Assembly (NCBI RefSeq): GCF_900115145.1
Contig: NZ_FOVL01000023.1
Coordinates: forward strand, 1 to 54,864
Origin: Salegentibacter flavus
GTDB lineage: Bacteria > Bacteroidota > Bacteroidia > Flavobacteriales > Flavobacteriaceae
Direction: 5' to 3'
Length of the DNA stretch: 54,864 nucleotides
How positions within the stretch are numbered: the stretch's first letter is position 1; every line of letters starts with the position of its first letter. The notes beneath the pieces were generated by a model. The model worked only from the letters and a program-made list of their open reading frames with translations, searched no databases and had not been told where the DNA came from. Below, one piece after another: positions 43,181 through 52,247 of the stretch. The position numbers were made by a program, and so were the translations under genes.

Positions 43181-44044
43181 ATGAATCAGGAAAAATTAAG
43201 GATCGCCATTCAGAAATCAGGAAGACTAAATGAAGATTCCCTCAAAATCTTAAAAGAAGCGGGTATTTCCATAGACAACGGAAAAGAACAGCTAAAAGCT
43301 ACCGCCCGTAATTTCCCGCTGGAGGTAATGTATCTCAGGAATGGTGATATTCCCCAGTATTTACGTGACGGAGTGGTAGATATAGCTATTCTTGGGGAAA
43401 ATGTACTTGTTGAAAAAGGTAAAGATATCATTCGCGGAGAAAAGCTGGGATTTTCAAAATGTCGTGTATCTATTGCCGTTCCAAAATCAATGAAATATAA
43501 AGGAATTCAGGATCTGGACGAAAAAAAAATCGCGACTTCCTACCCAAATACAGTAAATGAATTTCTTGCTAAAAAAGGGATTTCTGCAGAATTGCACATC
43601 ATTAATGGCTCAGTAGAGATCGCACCAAATATTGGACTGGCCGACGGGATTTGCGATATAGTTTCCAGCGGAAGCACCTTATTTAAAAATGGACTGAAAG
43701 AAGTGGAAGTAATGCTGAAAAGCGAAGCTGTGTTGGCTATTTCACCTAAAATTTCTGCGGAAAGAAAAGCGATTCTGGAAAAACTACAATTCAGATTAAA
43801 ATCGGTATTGAATGCCCGAACTTCTAAATATATTCTTCTGAATGCGCCTAACGAGAAACTGGATAAGATCATAGAACTGCTCCCCGGAATGCGTAGCCCT
43901 ACGGTATTACCGCTTGCCGAAGAAGGTTGGAGCTCCATTCACACGGTAATTAATGAAGAACGATTTTGGGAAGTAATCGATGAGCTTAAGGAAAACGGTG
44001 CCGAGGGAATCCTTGTAGCTCCTATTGAAAAAATGGTAATATAA
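43181..44044 (+). CDS. hisG: ATP phosphoribosyltransferase, long form
   Basis: 287 residues: the catalytic two-lobed domain plus a C-terminal ACT-like domain (about 215-287) that binds histidine, so feedback inhibition is expected and no HisZ is needed. IAIQKSGRLNEDSLKILKEAGI is the start, DIAILGENVLVEKG lies in the catalytic lobe and ADGICDIVSSGSTLFKNGL holds the PRPP site. It makes the first compound of histidine synthesis. First gene of the operon, directly behind the attenuator. Confidence 0.96.
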   Translation: MNQEKLRIAIQKSGRLNEDSLKILKEAGISIDNGKEQLKATARNFPLEVMYLRNGDIPQYLRDGVVDIAILGENVLVEKGKDIIRGEKLGFSKCRVSIAVPKSMKYKGIQDLDEKKIATSYPNTVNEFLAKKGISAELHIINGSVEIAPNIGLADGICDIVSSGSTLFKNGLKEVEVMLKSEAVLAISPKISAERKAILEKLQFRLKSVLNARTSKYILLNAPNEKLDKIIELLPGMRSPTVLPLAEEGWSSIHTVINEERFWEVIDELKENGAEGILVAPIEKMVI

Positions 44045-44055
44045 AGCTTTGAACA

Positions 44056-45345
44056 ATGAAAAGATTCAATAATCCCGCCCGCGAAAAATGGTTAGAAATT
44101 CTGAAACGTCCAACCCAAAGTCTGGAAGATGTTGAAGAAATCGTAAAACAGGTTTTCTCAGAAGTAAAAACAAAAGGCGATCTTGCCGTCGCCAAGTACA
44201 CCGAATTATTTGATAATTTCAAATTAAATGATCTCAGAGTCTCCAGGGAAGAAACTGAAACCGCTATAGAGGAAGTTTCTGAAGAGCTTAAGGAAGCTAT
44301 TAAACTAGCAAAATCAAATATTTCTAAATTTCACAAAGCCCAGAGTACAGAAAGAGTTTCAGTAGAAACTTCTCCTGGAGTGGAATGCTGGCAGGAAAAA
44401 AGGGCTATTCAAAAGGTGGGGCTTTATATTCCTGGTGGAAGCGCGCCCTTGTTTTCAACCATATTAATGCTTGCTGTACCGGCTTCCATTGCCGGTTGCA
44501 AAGAGATCATATTATGTACTCCTCCCTCAAAGGACGGAAAAATAGATCCTGCTATCCTTTACACAGCTGAATTATGTGGGGTAACTCAAATTTTCAGGGT
44601 AGGGGGCATTCAGGCAATTGCCGCAATGACTTTTGGTACCGACAGTATCCCCAAAGTATATAAAATCTTTGGACCGGGAAATCAATTTGTAACTGTAGCC
44701 AAACAATATGCTACCCGATATAACGTGGCTATAGATATGCCTGCAGGCCCTTCAGAATTATTGGTGGTAGCCGATGATTCAGCCGATGCAGGCTTTGTGG
44801 CTTCCGATTTGTTAAGCCAGGCCGAGCACGGCGCAGATAGCCAGGTAGTTTTGGTTTCAACCTCTGAAGCCTTGCTCGATGCCGTAAAAGTTGAAATTGA
44901 AAATCAGCTCGAAGAACTGCCCCGAAAGGCTATAGCTCAGCAAGCCATTGAACACTGCAGATTTATCTCTATGAAACTGGATGAAACAGCTTTAGATCTT
45001 ATTAATTATTACGGACCTGAACACTTTATCATTTGCACGGAAAACGAGGAGTTTTATTCCGAAGGTATTGAGAATGCAGGGTCTGTTTTCATAGGAAATT
45101 ATGCACCTGAAAGTGCTGGAGACTATGCATCGGGGACAAATCATACCTTGCCTACTAATGGTTATGCAAAACAATACAGCGGCGTAAACCTTGACAGTTT
45201 TATGAAGGCGATGAGCTTTCAGAAAATTTCTGTTGAAGGCATCCAGAAAATTGGTCCCGCTATAGAACTAATGGCTGAAGCAGAAGGTTTGCAGGCCCAC
45301 AAGAATGCGGTAAGTTTGAGGTTGAAAAATTTGAAGAATAAATAA
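44056..45345 (+). CDS. hisD: Histidinol dehydrogenase
   Basis: 429 residues. It oxidises histidinol to histidine in two NAD-dependent steps with a zinc ion. VGLYIPGGSAPLFSTILM, FGPGNQFVTVAKQYA and DMPAGPSELLVVADDSADAGFVASDLLSQAEHG are family signatures; the catalytic YYGPEHFII pair (Glu-His) is present. It lies 11 bases after hisG and overlaps hisC by one base (TAATG), so translation is probably coupled. Confidence 0.96.
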   Translation: MKRFNNPAREKWLEILKRPTQSLEDVEEIVKQVFSEVKTKGDLAVAKYTELFDNFKLNDLRVSREETETAIEEVSEELKEAIKLAKSNISKFHKAQSTERVSVETSPGVECWQEKRAIQKVGLYIPGGSAPLFSTILMLAVPASIAGCKEIILCTPPSKDGKIDPAILYTAELCGVTQIFRVGGIQAIAAMTFGTDSIPKVYKIFGPGNQFVTVAKQYATRYNVAIDMPAGPSELLVVADDSADAGFVASDLLSQAEHGADSQVVLVSTSEALLDAVKVEIENQLEELPRKAIAQQAIEHCRFISMKLDETALDLINYYGPEHFIICTENEEFYSEGIENAGSVFIGNYAPESAGDYASGTNHTLPTNGYAKQYSGVNLDSFMKAMSFQKISVEGIQKIGPAIELMAEAEGLQAHKNAVSLRLKNLKNK

Positions 45346-46394
45346 TGGCAAATTTTGATCTAAATAGGTTGGTGAGACCTAATGTCGCAAAGCTTAAACC
45401 TTATTCTTCGGCAAGAGATGAATATAAATCGGAAGGAGAGGAGATGATCTTTCTCGATGCGAATGAAAACCCTTTTCCGAGCGATGTTAACCGTTATCCC
45501 GATCCGCAGCAACGTAATCTAAAAACCGAATTATCAAATATTAAAGGCATAGCTTCAGAAAATATCTTGCTTGGAAATGGGAGCGATGAAGTTTTGGATC
45601 TATTGTTTCGTGTCTTTTGTGAGCCGGGAAAAGACAATATCATCACTTTACCACCAACCTATGGGATGTATTCAGTTTTGGCAGGCATTAATGATATCGA
45701 AAACCGGGAAGTTTTGCTGGATAATAATTTTCAGCCGAAAGTTTCAGAAATTCTTGGGAAGGTTGATGAAAATTCCAAGATCATCTTCTTATGCTCGCCT
45801 AACAATCCTACCGGGAATTCTTTTTCTGAAGAAACAGTAGAGGAAATCCTGCAAAATTTTAGCGGATTGGTAGTGATCGATGAAGCTTATATCGATTTTT
45901 CAGAAAAGGAAAGTTGGGTTCAAAAGCTTAATAATTTTCCGAACCTTGTGATCCCACAAACTCTTTCAAAGGCTTACGGACTTGCAGGAATACGATTGGG
46001 AATTTTATATGCTTCCGAAGAGATTATTACTATCCTTAACAGGATCAAGCCCCCTTACAACGTCAATCAATTAACCCAGCAACGAGCGCTAGAGGAATTG
46101 AAAGATCAGGGAAAGATCAATTTGCATGTAGCAAATATTTTACAAGAAAGGGCGGGTTTATTTAAGGCTCTTGGCGAAACAGAAATTATCGAAAAAATAT
46201 ATGAATCAGATGCGAATTTTATTTTAGTGAAAGTTGATGACGCCGATAAAAGATACCGTCAACTTATTGAAAAAGGGATTGTAATAAGAAACCGAAGCTC
46301 CCAGCCGCTTTGTGAAAATACCTTGAGATTAACGGTAGGGACTGAATTAGAAAATAAAAGACTGATTCAAGCTTTTAAAGAATTAATAAGCTAA
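45345..46394 (+). CDS. hisC: Histidinol-phosphate aminotransferase
   Basis: 349 residues, fold type I PLP enzyme. It transfers the amino group from glutamate to imidazole acetol phosphate. FLDANENPFPS, LGNGSDEVLDLLFRVF, SPNNPTGNSF and the PLP lysine in TLSKAYGLAGIRLG are visible. It shares its first base with the hisD stop codon. A dispersed palindrome lies between it and hisB. Confidence 0.95.
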   Translation: MANFDLNRLVRPNVAKLKPYSSARDEYKSEGEEMIFLDANENPFPSDVNRYPDPQQRNLKTELSNIKGIASENILLGNGSDEVLDLLFRVFCEPGKDNIITLPPTYGMYSVLAGINDIENREVLLDNNFQPKVSEILGKVDENSKIIFLCSPNNPTGNSFSEETVEEILQNFSGLVVIDEAYIDFSEKESWVQKLNNFPNLVIPQTLSKAYGLAGIRLGILYASEEIITILNRIKPPYNVNQLTQQRALEELKDQGKINLHVANILQERAGLFKALGETEIIEKIYESDANFILVKVDDADKRYRQLIEKGIVIRNRSSQPLCENTLRLTVGTELENKRLIQAFKELIS

Positions 46395-46413
46395 GGAGTA
46401 AGCTAGGAGTTGG

Positions 46414-46433
46414 ATCTCCGCCTTCGCGGAGAT
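46414..46433. repeat. Dispersed palindrome, copy C, 15 bases before hisB
   Basis: ATCTCCGC, CTTC loop, GCGGAGAT, followed by GAC. Against copy B (7447-7466) the third position changes T to C and its partner A to G, so the base pair is preserved. The distance to the hisB ATG (15 bases) equals that of copy B to its gene. Confidence 0.85.
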
Positions 46434-46448
46434 GACTAAAATTATATT

Positions 46449-47588
46449 ATGAAGAGAGTATTATTTATAGATCGTGATGGCACTTTGGTGCTTGAGCCGG
46501 AGGACTATCAGGTAGATAGCCTGGAGAAACTGGAATTTTATCCGGAAGCATTTTATTATTTATCCCGTATTGCCCGCGAGCTCGATTACGAACTCGTGAT
46601 GGTGACCAATCAGGATGGTCTCGGAACTGAAAAATATCCGGAAGAAGTCTTCTGGCCAATTCAGAATTTTATTCTGAAGAGTTTTCAAAATGAAGGCGTA
46701 GAGTTTAAAGAGGTGTTGATGGATCGCACTTTCCCTGAAGAAAATTCACCTAACCGAAAACCCAATATCGGTTTGCTTGAAGGGAAATATCTGGGAAATT
46801 CTGAATATGATCTTGAGAATTCCTTTATGATCGGCGACCGACTCACCGATATGGAATTCGCACTAAATTATGGCGGAAAGGGAATCTTTATAGATATCCA
46901 CGAAGACTTGGGCAGTGAGGAAGTACAGGAGAAAATGGAAAAAGTTGAGAAGGTCATTTCCTTGAAAACTTCCAATTGGAAAGAGATCTATGAATTCCTG
47001 AAGCTGGAAGCCAGAACCGCTGAGATCTCCAGGAAAACCAATGAAACCGATATTTTTATCAAAATAAATCTGGACGGAACAGGGAAATCGGATATTTCCA
47101 CCGGACTGGCATTTTTCGACCATATGTTAGACCAGATCGCCCGTCACGGCCAGATGGATATGCAGGTGAAGGTAGCAGGTGATCTGGAAGTCGATGAGCA
47201 CCATACTATTGAGGATACCGCAATCGCTTTGGGAGAAGTCTTCAGCAAGGCGCTCGGAAATAAGCTGGGAATAGAGCGCTACGGTTTTTGCCTTCCCATG
47301 GATGATTGCCTTGCACAGGTGGCCATAGATTTTGGCGGAAGAAACTGGTTGGTTTGGGAAGCAGACTTTAAACGCGAGATGATAGGAAAAATGCCCACAG
47401 AAATGTTCTATCATTTCTTTAAATCCTTCACCGATGGAGCTAAAGCAAATCTTAACATCAAAGCCGAAGGCACCAACGAACATCATAAAATCGAGGCGAT
47501 CTTTAAGGCTTTTGCTAAAGCGATTAAAATGGCTGTGAAACGGGATGCTGAGAAGATGATTTTACCATCAACCAAGGGAATGTTATAG
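46449..47588 (+). CDS. hisB: Bifunctional histidinol-phosphatase / imidazoleglycerol-phosphate dehydratase
   Basis: 379 residues. Residues 1-170 are a HAD phosphatase (FIDRDGTLV with the nucleophile and acid Asp, [18 protein letters not shown]). Residues about 190-379 are IGPD, with [28 protein letters not shown] and [17 protein letters not shown] holding the metal-binding histidines. The E. coli HAD part has a zinc loop with three cysteines and a histidine before RKP; here that loop reads [16 protein letters not shown] with no cysteine, so the zinc site is absent. Both activities are needed since no separate histidinol-phosphatase is in the operon. Confidence 0.95.
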   Translation: MKRVLFIDRDGTLVLEPEDYQVDSLEKLEFYPEAFYYLSRIARELDYELVMVTNQDGLGTEKYPEEVFWPIQNFILKSFQNEGVEFKEVLMDRTFPEENSPNRKPNIGLLEGKYLGNSEYDLENSFMIGDRLTDMEFALNYGGKGIFIDIHEDLGSEEVQEKMEKVEKVISLKTSNWKEIYEFLKLEARTAEISRKTNETDIFIKINLDGTGKSDISTGLAFFDHMLDQIARHGQMDMQVKVAGDLEVDEHHTIEDTAIALGEVFSKALGNKLGIERYGFCLPMDDCLAQVAIDFGGRNWLVWEADFKREMIGKMPTEMFYHFFKSFTDGAKANLNIKAEGTNEHHKIEAIFKAFAKAIKMAVKRDAEKMILPSTKGML

Positions 47589-47597
47589 GCCCCCTAA

Positions 47598-47610
47598 CCC
47601 CCGAAGGGGG
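47598..47610. repeat. Short GC hairpin between hisB and hisH
   Basis: CCCCC, GAA, GGGGG directly after CCCCTAA, 10 bases past the hisB stop. CCCCTAACCCCCGAAGGGGG is a motif I recall as scattered through flavobacterial intergenic DNA. It lacks a T run, so it is not a good terminator. Confidence 0.6.
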
Positions 47611-47639
47611 AATTATATAATATTATCAAAAATGAGGAA

Positions 47640-48305
47640 ATGAATAATAAATTTCAGAAAACTTCCTCCACTTCCGATAGTTATCGGGACGGAGGAAATA
47701 AAGGGGGTATTGTAATAGTAGATTACGGAGCAGGAAATATTCAGAGCATCAAATTTGCGATTAAACGCTTAGGTTTTGATGCGGTCCTAAGCAGTGATAC
47801 AGAAGAGATCAAAGCGGCCGATAAGGTTATTTTTCCCGGAGTTGGAGAAGCAGGAAGTGCAATGAAAATGCTGAAAAGCACCGGCCTGGATAAAGTCATT
47901 CCTGAATTGAAGCAACCGGTACTTGGAATATGTCTTGGAATGCAGCTTATGTGCAGGCATTCAGAAGAAGGGGATACCGAAGGTCTGGGTATTTTTCACG
48001 CCGATGTGGTGAAGTTCAATAACGGACTAAAAGTTCCGCAAATCGGCTGGAACCGGATCTACGATTTAAAATCCAATCTTTTTGATGGAATCAAGGAACA
48101 AGAATTCGTATACCTCGTGCATAGTTACTATGTCCCCGAATGCGCTGAAACCATCGCTTCCACCGAATATGGAGTGGAGTACACCACCGCTATTCAAAAA
48201 GATAATTTTTACGGAGTGCAATTTCACCCTGAAAAAAGCAGCGATGCCGGGGAGAAAATTCTCGAGAATTTTTTGAAAGCCCCTAATCCTGAAAAGAAGG
48301 AGTAA
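47640..48305 (+). CDS. hisH: Imidazole glycerol phosphate synthase, glutaminase subunit, with repeat-derived N-terminus
   Basis: 221 residues. The family core starts at IVIVDYGAGNIQSIKFA (residue 24). The first 23 residues (MNNKFQKTSSTSDSYRDGGN and on) are encoded by a palindromic repeat at 47663-47697, and no ATG, GTG or TTG lies between it and the core, so the extension is probably translated. HisH supplies ammonia to HisF: Cys98 in LGICLGMQLM, and His and Glu in GVQFHPEKSS form the triad. The core is otherwise normal in length. Confidence 0.92.
   Translation: MNNKFQKTSSTSDSYRDGGNKGGIVIVDYGAGNIQSIKFAIKRLGFDAVLSSDTEEIKAADKVIFPGVGEAGSAMKMLKSTGLDKVIPELKQPVLGICLGMQLMCRHSEEGDTEGLGIFHADVVKFNNGLKVPQIGWNRIYDLKSNLFDGIKEQEFVYLVHSYYVPECAETIASTEYGVEYTTAIQKDNFYGVQFHPEKSSDAGEKILENFLKAPNPEKKE
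47663..47697. repeat. Dispersed palindrome inside the 5' end of hisH
   Basis: TTCCTCC (47663-47669) pairs with GGAGGAA (47691-47697), and inside it TCCGATA pairs with TATCGGG/A around GT. The element is in frame with hisH and encodes its extra N-terminal residues. Confidence 0.75.
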
Positions 48306-48379
48306 AATTCAGGTGTAATGAAATATATTTTGAAAAAATTTAACTGACAACTCATAACCCATAACTCAGAACCGATAAA

Positions 48380-49138
48380 ATGAGAATTATACCGGCTATA
48401 GATATTATTGAAGGAAAATGTGTAAGGCTTTCCAAAGGCGATTATAACACCAAAAAGATTTATAATGAAAATCCGCTGGAGGTGGCGAAGAATTTTGAGG
48501 CTCACGGGATTCAGCATCTGCATTTGGTGGACCTAGATGGGGCTAAATCAAAGCATATTGTAAATCATAAGATCCTGGAGCAGATTACTTCAAAAACCGG
48601 CTTGAAAGTGGATTTTGGAGGCGGATTAAAATCTGATGAAGATCTGCGGATCGCTTTTGAAAGTGGAGCTAACCAAATCACCGGTGGAAGTATTGCCGTA
48701 AAGGATCCGAAAACCTTCAAAAGTTGGATCGAGAAATTTGGTTCAGAAAAGATCATACTTGGTGCCGACGCCAACAATGAGAAGATCGCGGTAAGCGGTT
48801 GGCAGGAAGAGTCGGAGTTGGAGCTGATTCCTTTTATTCAGGAATATCAGAAGGAAGGTGTGCAATATGTAATCTGTACCGATATCTCCAAAGACGGAAT
48901 GCTGGAGGGGCCTGCTTTTGAACTTTATAAAAGAATTCTGGAACAGACTAATGTCACTTTGAGCGGAGTCGGGAAGGAGCATAATACCATTAAATTGATC
49001 GCTTCGGGTGGGATCTCAGAATTTGATGAACTTCCAAGGCTGGCCGAACTGGGCTGTGAAGGGACCATAATAGGAAAAGCGATTTATGAAGGTCGCATTC
49101 AGCTAAAAGAATTAGAAAAATATATAATTAAAAATTAA
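48380..49138 (+). CDS. hisA: ProFAR isomerase
   Basis: 252 residues, a TIM barrel with two halves. It opens the ribose of ProFAR to [27 protein letters not shown] carries the first catalytic Asp; [13 protein letters not shown] and [12 protein letters not shown] are the phosphate-binding repeats, and the second catalytic Asp is in [13 protein letters not shown]. The 74-base gap before it holds AACTCATAACCCATAACTC, a small direct repeat. Operon order places it after hisH, as usual. Confidence 0.95.
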   Translation: MRIIPAIDIIEGKCVRLSKGDYNTKKIYNENPLEVAKNFEAHGIQHLHLVDLDGAKSKHIVNHKILEQITSKTGLKVDFGGGLKSDEDLRIAFESGANQITGGSIAVKDPKTFKSWIEKFGSEKIILGADANNEKIAVSGWQEESELELIPFIQEYQKEGVQYVICTDISKDGMLEGPAFELYKRILEQTNVTLSGVGKEHNTIKLIASGGISEFDELPRLAELGCEGTIIGKAIYEGRIQLKELEKYIIKN

Positions 49139-49182
49139 TGGGTCCCACCTTTTAAGGAAAGGAGCTCTAAAAATAATTGTAA

Positions 49183-49938
49183 ATGCTTACAAAACGAATC
49201 ATTCCCTGCCTGGATATTAAAGACGGAAGAACCGTAAAAGGCGTGAATTTTATAGACCTTCGGGACGCTGGAGATCCGGTAGAATTGGCTGAGCTCTACG
49301 CCAAATCCGGAGCCGACGAGCTGGTTTTTCTGGATATTACGGCTACTGAGCAGAAAAGGAAAACCCTGGCCGAAATGGTGAGAAAAGTGGCTGAGAAGGT
49401 TAATATTCCCTTTACTGTTGGCGGCGGGATATCTTCGGTAGAAGATGTGGATATTCTTTTGAAAAACGGGGCCGATAAGGTTTCTGTGAATTCATCTGCG
49501 GTGAAAAGGCCGGAGCTTATCAATGAACTTTCAGCTAAATTCGGGAGTCAGTGTATTACTGTGGCTATAGATGCTAAGCAGGTGAACGGGGAGTGGTTGG
49601 TGCATCTTGTAGGAGGAAAAGTGCCTACCGATCTTAATTTGTTTCAGTGGGCCAAAGAAATGGAGGAAAGAGGCGCAGGGGAAATTTTGTTTACCTCGAT
49701 GAACAATGATGGGACCAAGACCGGATTTGCCAATGAAGCCCTGGCGGTATTGTCTTCAGCATTGAAAATCCCCATTATTGCTTCAGGTGGAGCCGGGAAT
49801 ATGCAACATTTCACCGATGTCTTTTTAAAAGGAAAGGCCGATGCCGCCCTGGCAGCTAGTGTTTTTCATTTTAAGGAGATAGAAATAAAAGATTTAAAGG
49901 AAGAATTACGACGAAACGGAATTGAAGTAAGACTCTAA
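49183..49938 (+). CDS. hisF: Imidazole glycerol phosphate synthase, cyclase subunit
   Basis: 251 residues. It takes ammonia from HisH to make IGP and [28 protein letters not shown] with the first catalytic Asp, [13 protein letters not shown] and [13 protein letters not shown] phosphate loops, and the second catalytic Asp in [11 protein letters not shown] are visible. Partner of hisH, here separated from it by hisA, the common order. Confidence 0.96.
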   Translation: MLTKRIIPCLDIKDGRTVKGVNFIDLRDAGDPVELAELYAKSGADELVFLDITATEQKRKTLAEMVRKVAEKVNIPFTVGGGISSVEDVDILLKNGADKVSVNSSAVKRPELINELSAKFGSQCITVAIDAKQVNGEWLVHLVGGKVPTDLNLFQWAKEMEERGAGEILFTSMNNDGTKTGFANEALAVLSSALKIPIIASGGAGNMQHFTDVFLKGKADAALAASVFHFKEIEIKDLKEELRRNGIEVRL

Positions 49939-49948
49939 AACAATAAAA

Positions 49949-50569
49949 ATGAATATAGATTTCAATAAAAACCAGGACGGACTTGTGCCAGCGATCATTC
50001 AGGATGTGAGCACTAAGAAGGTGTTGATGCTGGGATATATGAACGAGGAGGCTTTTTTAAAAACCAATGAGACTAAAAAAGTGACCTTTTTCAGTAGGAG
50101 TAAAGATCGCTTGTGGACCAAAGGGGAGGATAGTGGAAATTTCCTGAACCTGGTTGATATAAAGAACGATTGTGATAATGATACCTTGCTTATTTCGGTG
50201 ATTCCGCAGGGGCCAACCTGCCATAAGGGAACTGACACCTGTTGGGGGGAAGATAACGAACCTAATTTCGGGTTTCTAAGCAATCTGGAAGGTATTATCG
50301 AAAAGCGCAAACGAATGAGCGAGGTGGAGCCAGAGTTGCGTGAGGACAAAAAAAGTTATGTGGTTTCCCTTTTTGATGAGGGCATTAATAAAATCGCTCA
50401 AAAAGTAGGAGAAGAAGCGGTGGAAACTGTGATTGAGGCCAAAGATGATAATGATGAGCTCTTTTTGAATGAAAGCGCCGATCTTCTATTTCATTATCTT
50501 ATCCTGTTGCAGGCTAAGGGATTTTCTTTGAAGGATATTTCCAAAGTACTGGAGGAACGGCATCGCTAA
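49949..50569 (+). CDS. hisIE: Bifunctional PRAMP cyclohydrolase / PRATP pyrophosphatase
   Basis: 206 residues. The HisI half (about 1-115) holds VLMLGYMNEEAFLKT, FFSRSKDRLWTKGEDSGN, DCDNDTLLISVIPQGPTCHKGTDTCW with zinc-binding cysteines. The HisE half (about 118-206) has the EExxE-like helix KVGEEAVETVIEAKDDN and DLLFHYLILLQ. Last gene of the operon; its stop overlaps the stop of the convergent pirin gene by two bases, and no terminator lies between them. Confidence 0.96.
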   Translation: MNIDFNKNQDGLVPAIIQDVSTKKVLMLGYMNEEAFLKTNETKKVTFFSRSKDRLWTKGEDSGNFLNLVDIKNDCDNDTLLISVIPQGPTCHKGTDTCWGEDNEPNFGFLSNLEGIIEKRKRMSEVEPELREDKKSYVVSLFDEGINKIAQKVGEEAVETVIEAKDDNDELFLNESADLLFHYLILLQAKGFSLKDISKVLEERHR

Positions 50570-51414
50570 TCGTTCCAGCTTCCGAATTTTCCCGATTGGT
50601 AATCTTTATAAGCCTGGTTGATCTCTTCTATAGTATTCATTACAAAAGGGCCACGGGCCACTACCGGCTCATCAAATGGCTTGGCGTGACCGAAAAGCAG
50701 GGTGGAATCCTCTATAGCTTCAATTTGTAACTCTTCAGAATCATTTCCGAAATCGACCAAATGTAGCTCCATTGCTTGCTGATTATTTACTTGAAGCTCT
50801 CCCTTGATTACATAAAAGAAAATATTGTGGATTGCTGGCACCTTCAGTTGAAGTTTAGCTCCTTTTTCCAGGAAAAGCATAGCTAAATTAATGCCGGTTT
50901 CAGGTTGAAATGCGCCTTTGGTTCCCAGAAATTCTCCCGAAACAACCTGGGCTCTGCCACCATCAAATTCCTTTATAGGAATTTTATTTTTCTGAATACC
51001 TTTATACCAGGGTTCGGTCTTTTTTAGTCTGGCCGGTAAATTCACCCAAAGTTGTAATATCTCCAGGTCTCCACCCTTTTCTTTAAATTTTTCAGAAGAA
51101 ACTTCTGCGTGTATGAGTCCGCTGCCGGCGGTCATCCACTGCACTCCTCCTGCACCGATTATACTTTCATTTCCTCCGGAATCTTTGTGCGAGATATCTC
51201 CATCCAGAATGAAGGTTACGGTTTCCATTCCACGGTGTGGGTGCGGTCCGAAGGGCAATCCTTTATTGTTGGGTTTATAGGTTTGCGGACCGTGATGATT
51301 TAGAAAGATGAAAGGATCTATCATATCTATGCTGCCGGTAGGCATTGGCGAATACGTGATAAGTTCACCAATAGGACGGTATTCAGCTTTGACGATCTTT
51401 CTAATACTTCTCAT
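50566..51414 (-). CDS. Pirin-family bicupin protein
   Basis: 282 residues, two cupin domains. GPHPHRGMETVTFILDGDISHKDSGGN and TAGSGLIHAEVS carry the three His and one Glu that bind iron in pirins. Some bacterial pirins act as quercetinases; others change regulator activity. Role here unknown. It lies four bases after the NYN-domain gene on the same strand, so they form one unit. Its stop codon overlaps that of hisIE. Confidence 0.9.
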   Translation of the reverse strand: MRSIRKIVKAEYRPIGELITYSPMPTGSIDMIDPFIFLNHHGPQTYKPNNKGLPFGPHPHRGMETVTFILDGDISHKDSGGNESIIGAGGVQWMTAGSGLIHAEVSSEKFKEKGGDLEILQLWVNLPARLKKTEPWYKGIQKNKIPIKEFDGGRAQVVSGEFLGTKGAFQPETGINLAMLFLEKGAKLQLKVPAIHNIFFYVIKGELQVNNQQAMELHLVDFGNDSEELQIEAIEDSTLLFGHAKPFDEPVVARGPFVMNTIEEINQAYKDYQSGKFGSWND

Positions 51415-51418
51415 AATA

Positions 51419-52156
51419 TCACTTATTACGAACGTATATAAGTTTGAATCGACTGTTTTGCCCTGAACGCGATTCTACTTCAAATTTTGGAATAGAGCTA
51501 ATAAGCGGGGTGAGTTTTTCATAACCATAATTACGGGAATCGAAGTTTGGTTGTTTTTTCTGAAGCAAACTTCCAACATCGCCAAGGAAAGCCCAGCCAT
51601 CTTCATCGGCTACATCAGATATTGTAGCTGAAATAAGTTTGATCACTTTCGGGGTGATTTTATCTACGTTTTTCTTCTGGCGCTTTTTACCGCCTTTACC
51701 GTTTTCATCCGGTTCTTTTTCCTCACTGTCTTTAAGAATTTCCAGGTAGATAAACCTGTCACAGGCAACAATAAATGGGTCTGGGGTTTTCTTTTCTCCA
51801 ATCCCGTATACCTTCATTCCTGCTTCGCGCAAGCGAGTGGCAAGTTTGGTGAAATCGCTGTCACTGGAAACCAGGCAGAAACCATCTACTTTACTCGAAT
51901 ACAGAATATCCATCGCATCGATAATCATCGCTGAATCGGTAGCATTCTTTCCCTGAGTATAAGCATATTGTTGGATAGGGTTTATCGCATTTTCCAGAAG
52001 GACTCCTTTCCACTTTGCAAGGTGTGGCTTAGTCCAGTCGCCGTAAATTCTTTTTATGGTAGGATTGCCGTATTTGGCGATCTCTTCCATCATTTCTTTG
52101 ATATATGCAGAAGGGATATTGTCCCCATCTATTAGTACTGCAAGATTGTGATCCAT
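51419..52156 (-). CDS. NYN (PIN-like) domain protein with C-terminal LOTUS/OST-HTH domain
   Basis: 245 residues. The NYN domain (about 1-140) has acidic metal-site residues in AVLIDGDNIPSAY, KNATDSAMIIDAMDIL and LVSSDSDFTKLATRLREAGMKVYGIG. A lysine-rich linker (about 145-165) leads to an OST-HTH/LOTUS domain (about 168-240; ITPKVIKLISATISDVADEDGWAFLGDVGSLLQKKQPNFD). Such proteins are likely RNA endonucleases, with LOTUS domains binding RNA. It is co-transcribed with pirin. No partner gene of a toxin system is seen. Confidence 0.88.
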   Translation of the reverse strand: MDHNLAVLIDGDNIPSAYIKEMMEEIAKYGNPTIKRIYGDWTKPHLAKWKGVLLENAINPIQQYAYTQGKNATDSAMIIDAMDILYSSKVDGFCLVSSDSDFTKLATRLREAGMKVYGIGEKKTPDPFIVACDRFIYLEILKDSEEKEPDENGKGGKKRQKKNVDKITPKVIKLISATISDVADEDGWAFLGDVGSLLQKKQPNFDSRNYGYEKLTPLISSIPKFEVESRSGQNSRFKLIYVRNK

Positions 52157-52194
52157 ATTTAATTTTGAAATTATTTATAAAGGTACAAAAAAAG

Positions 52195-52226
52195 GCCGCC
52201 CCGGGACTTTAGAGCTTCGGGGCGGC
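52195..52226 (-). terminator. Terminator of the baeRF-like gene
   Basis: GCCGCCCCG (52195-52203) pairs with CGGGGCGGC (52218-52226), nine GC-rich pairs. On the minus strand a run of seven T follows. It lies 22 bases past the stop at 52248. Confidence 0.9.
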
Positions 52227-52247
52227 AGGAAAAAAATATTTTAACTT

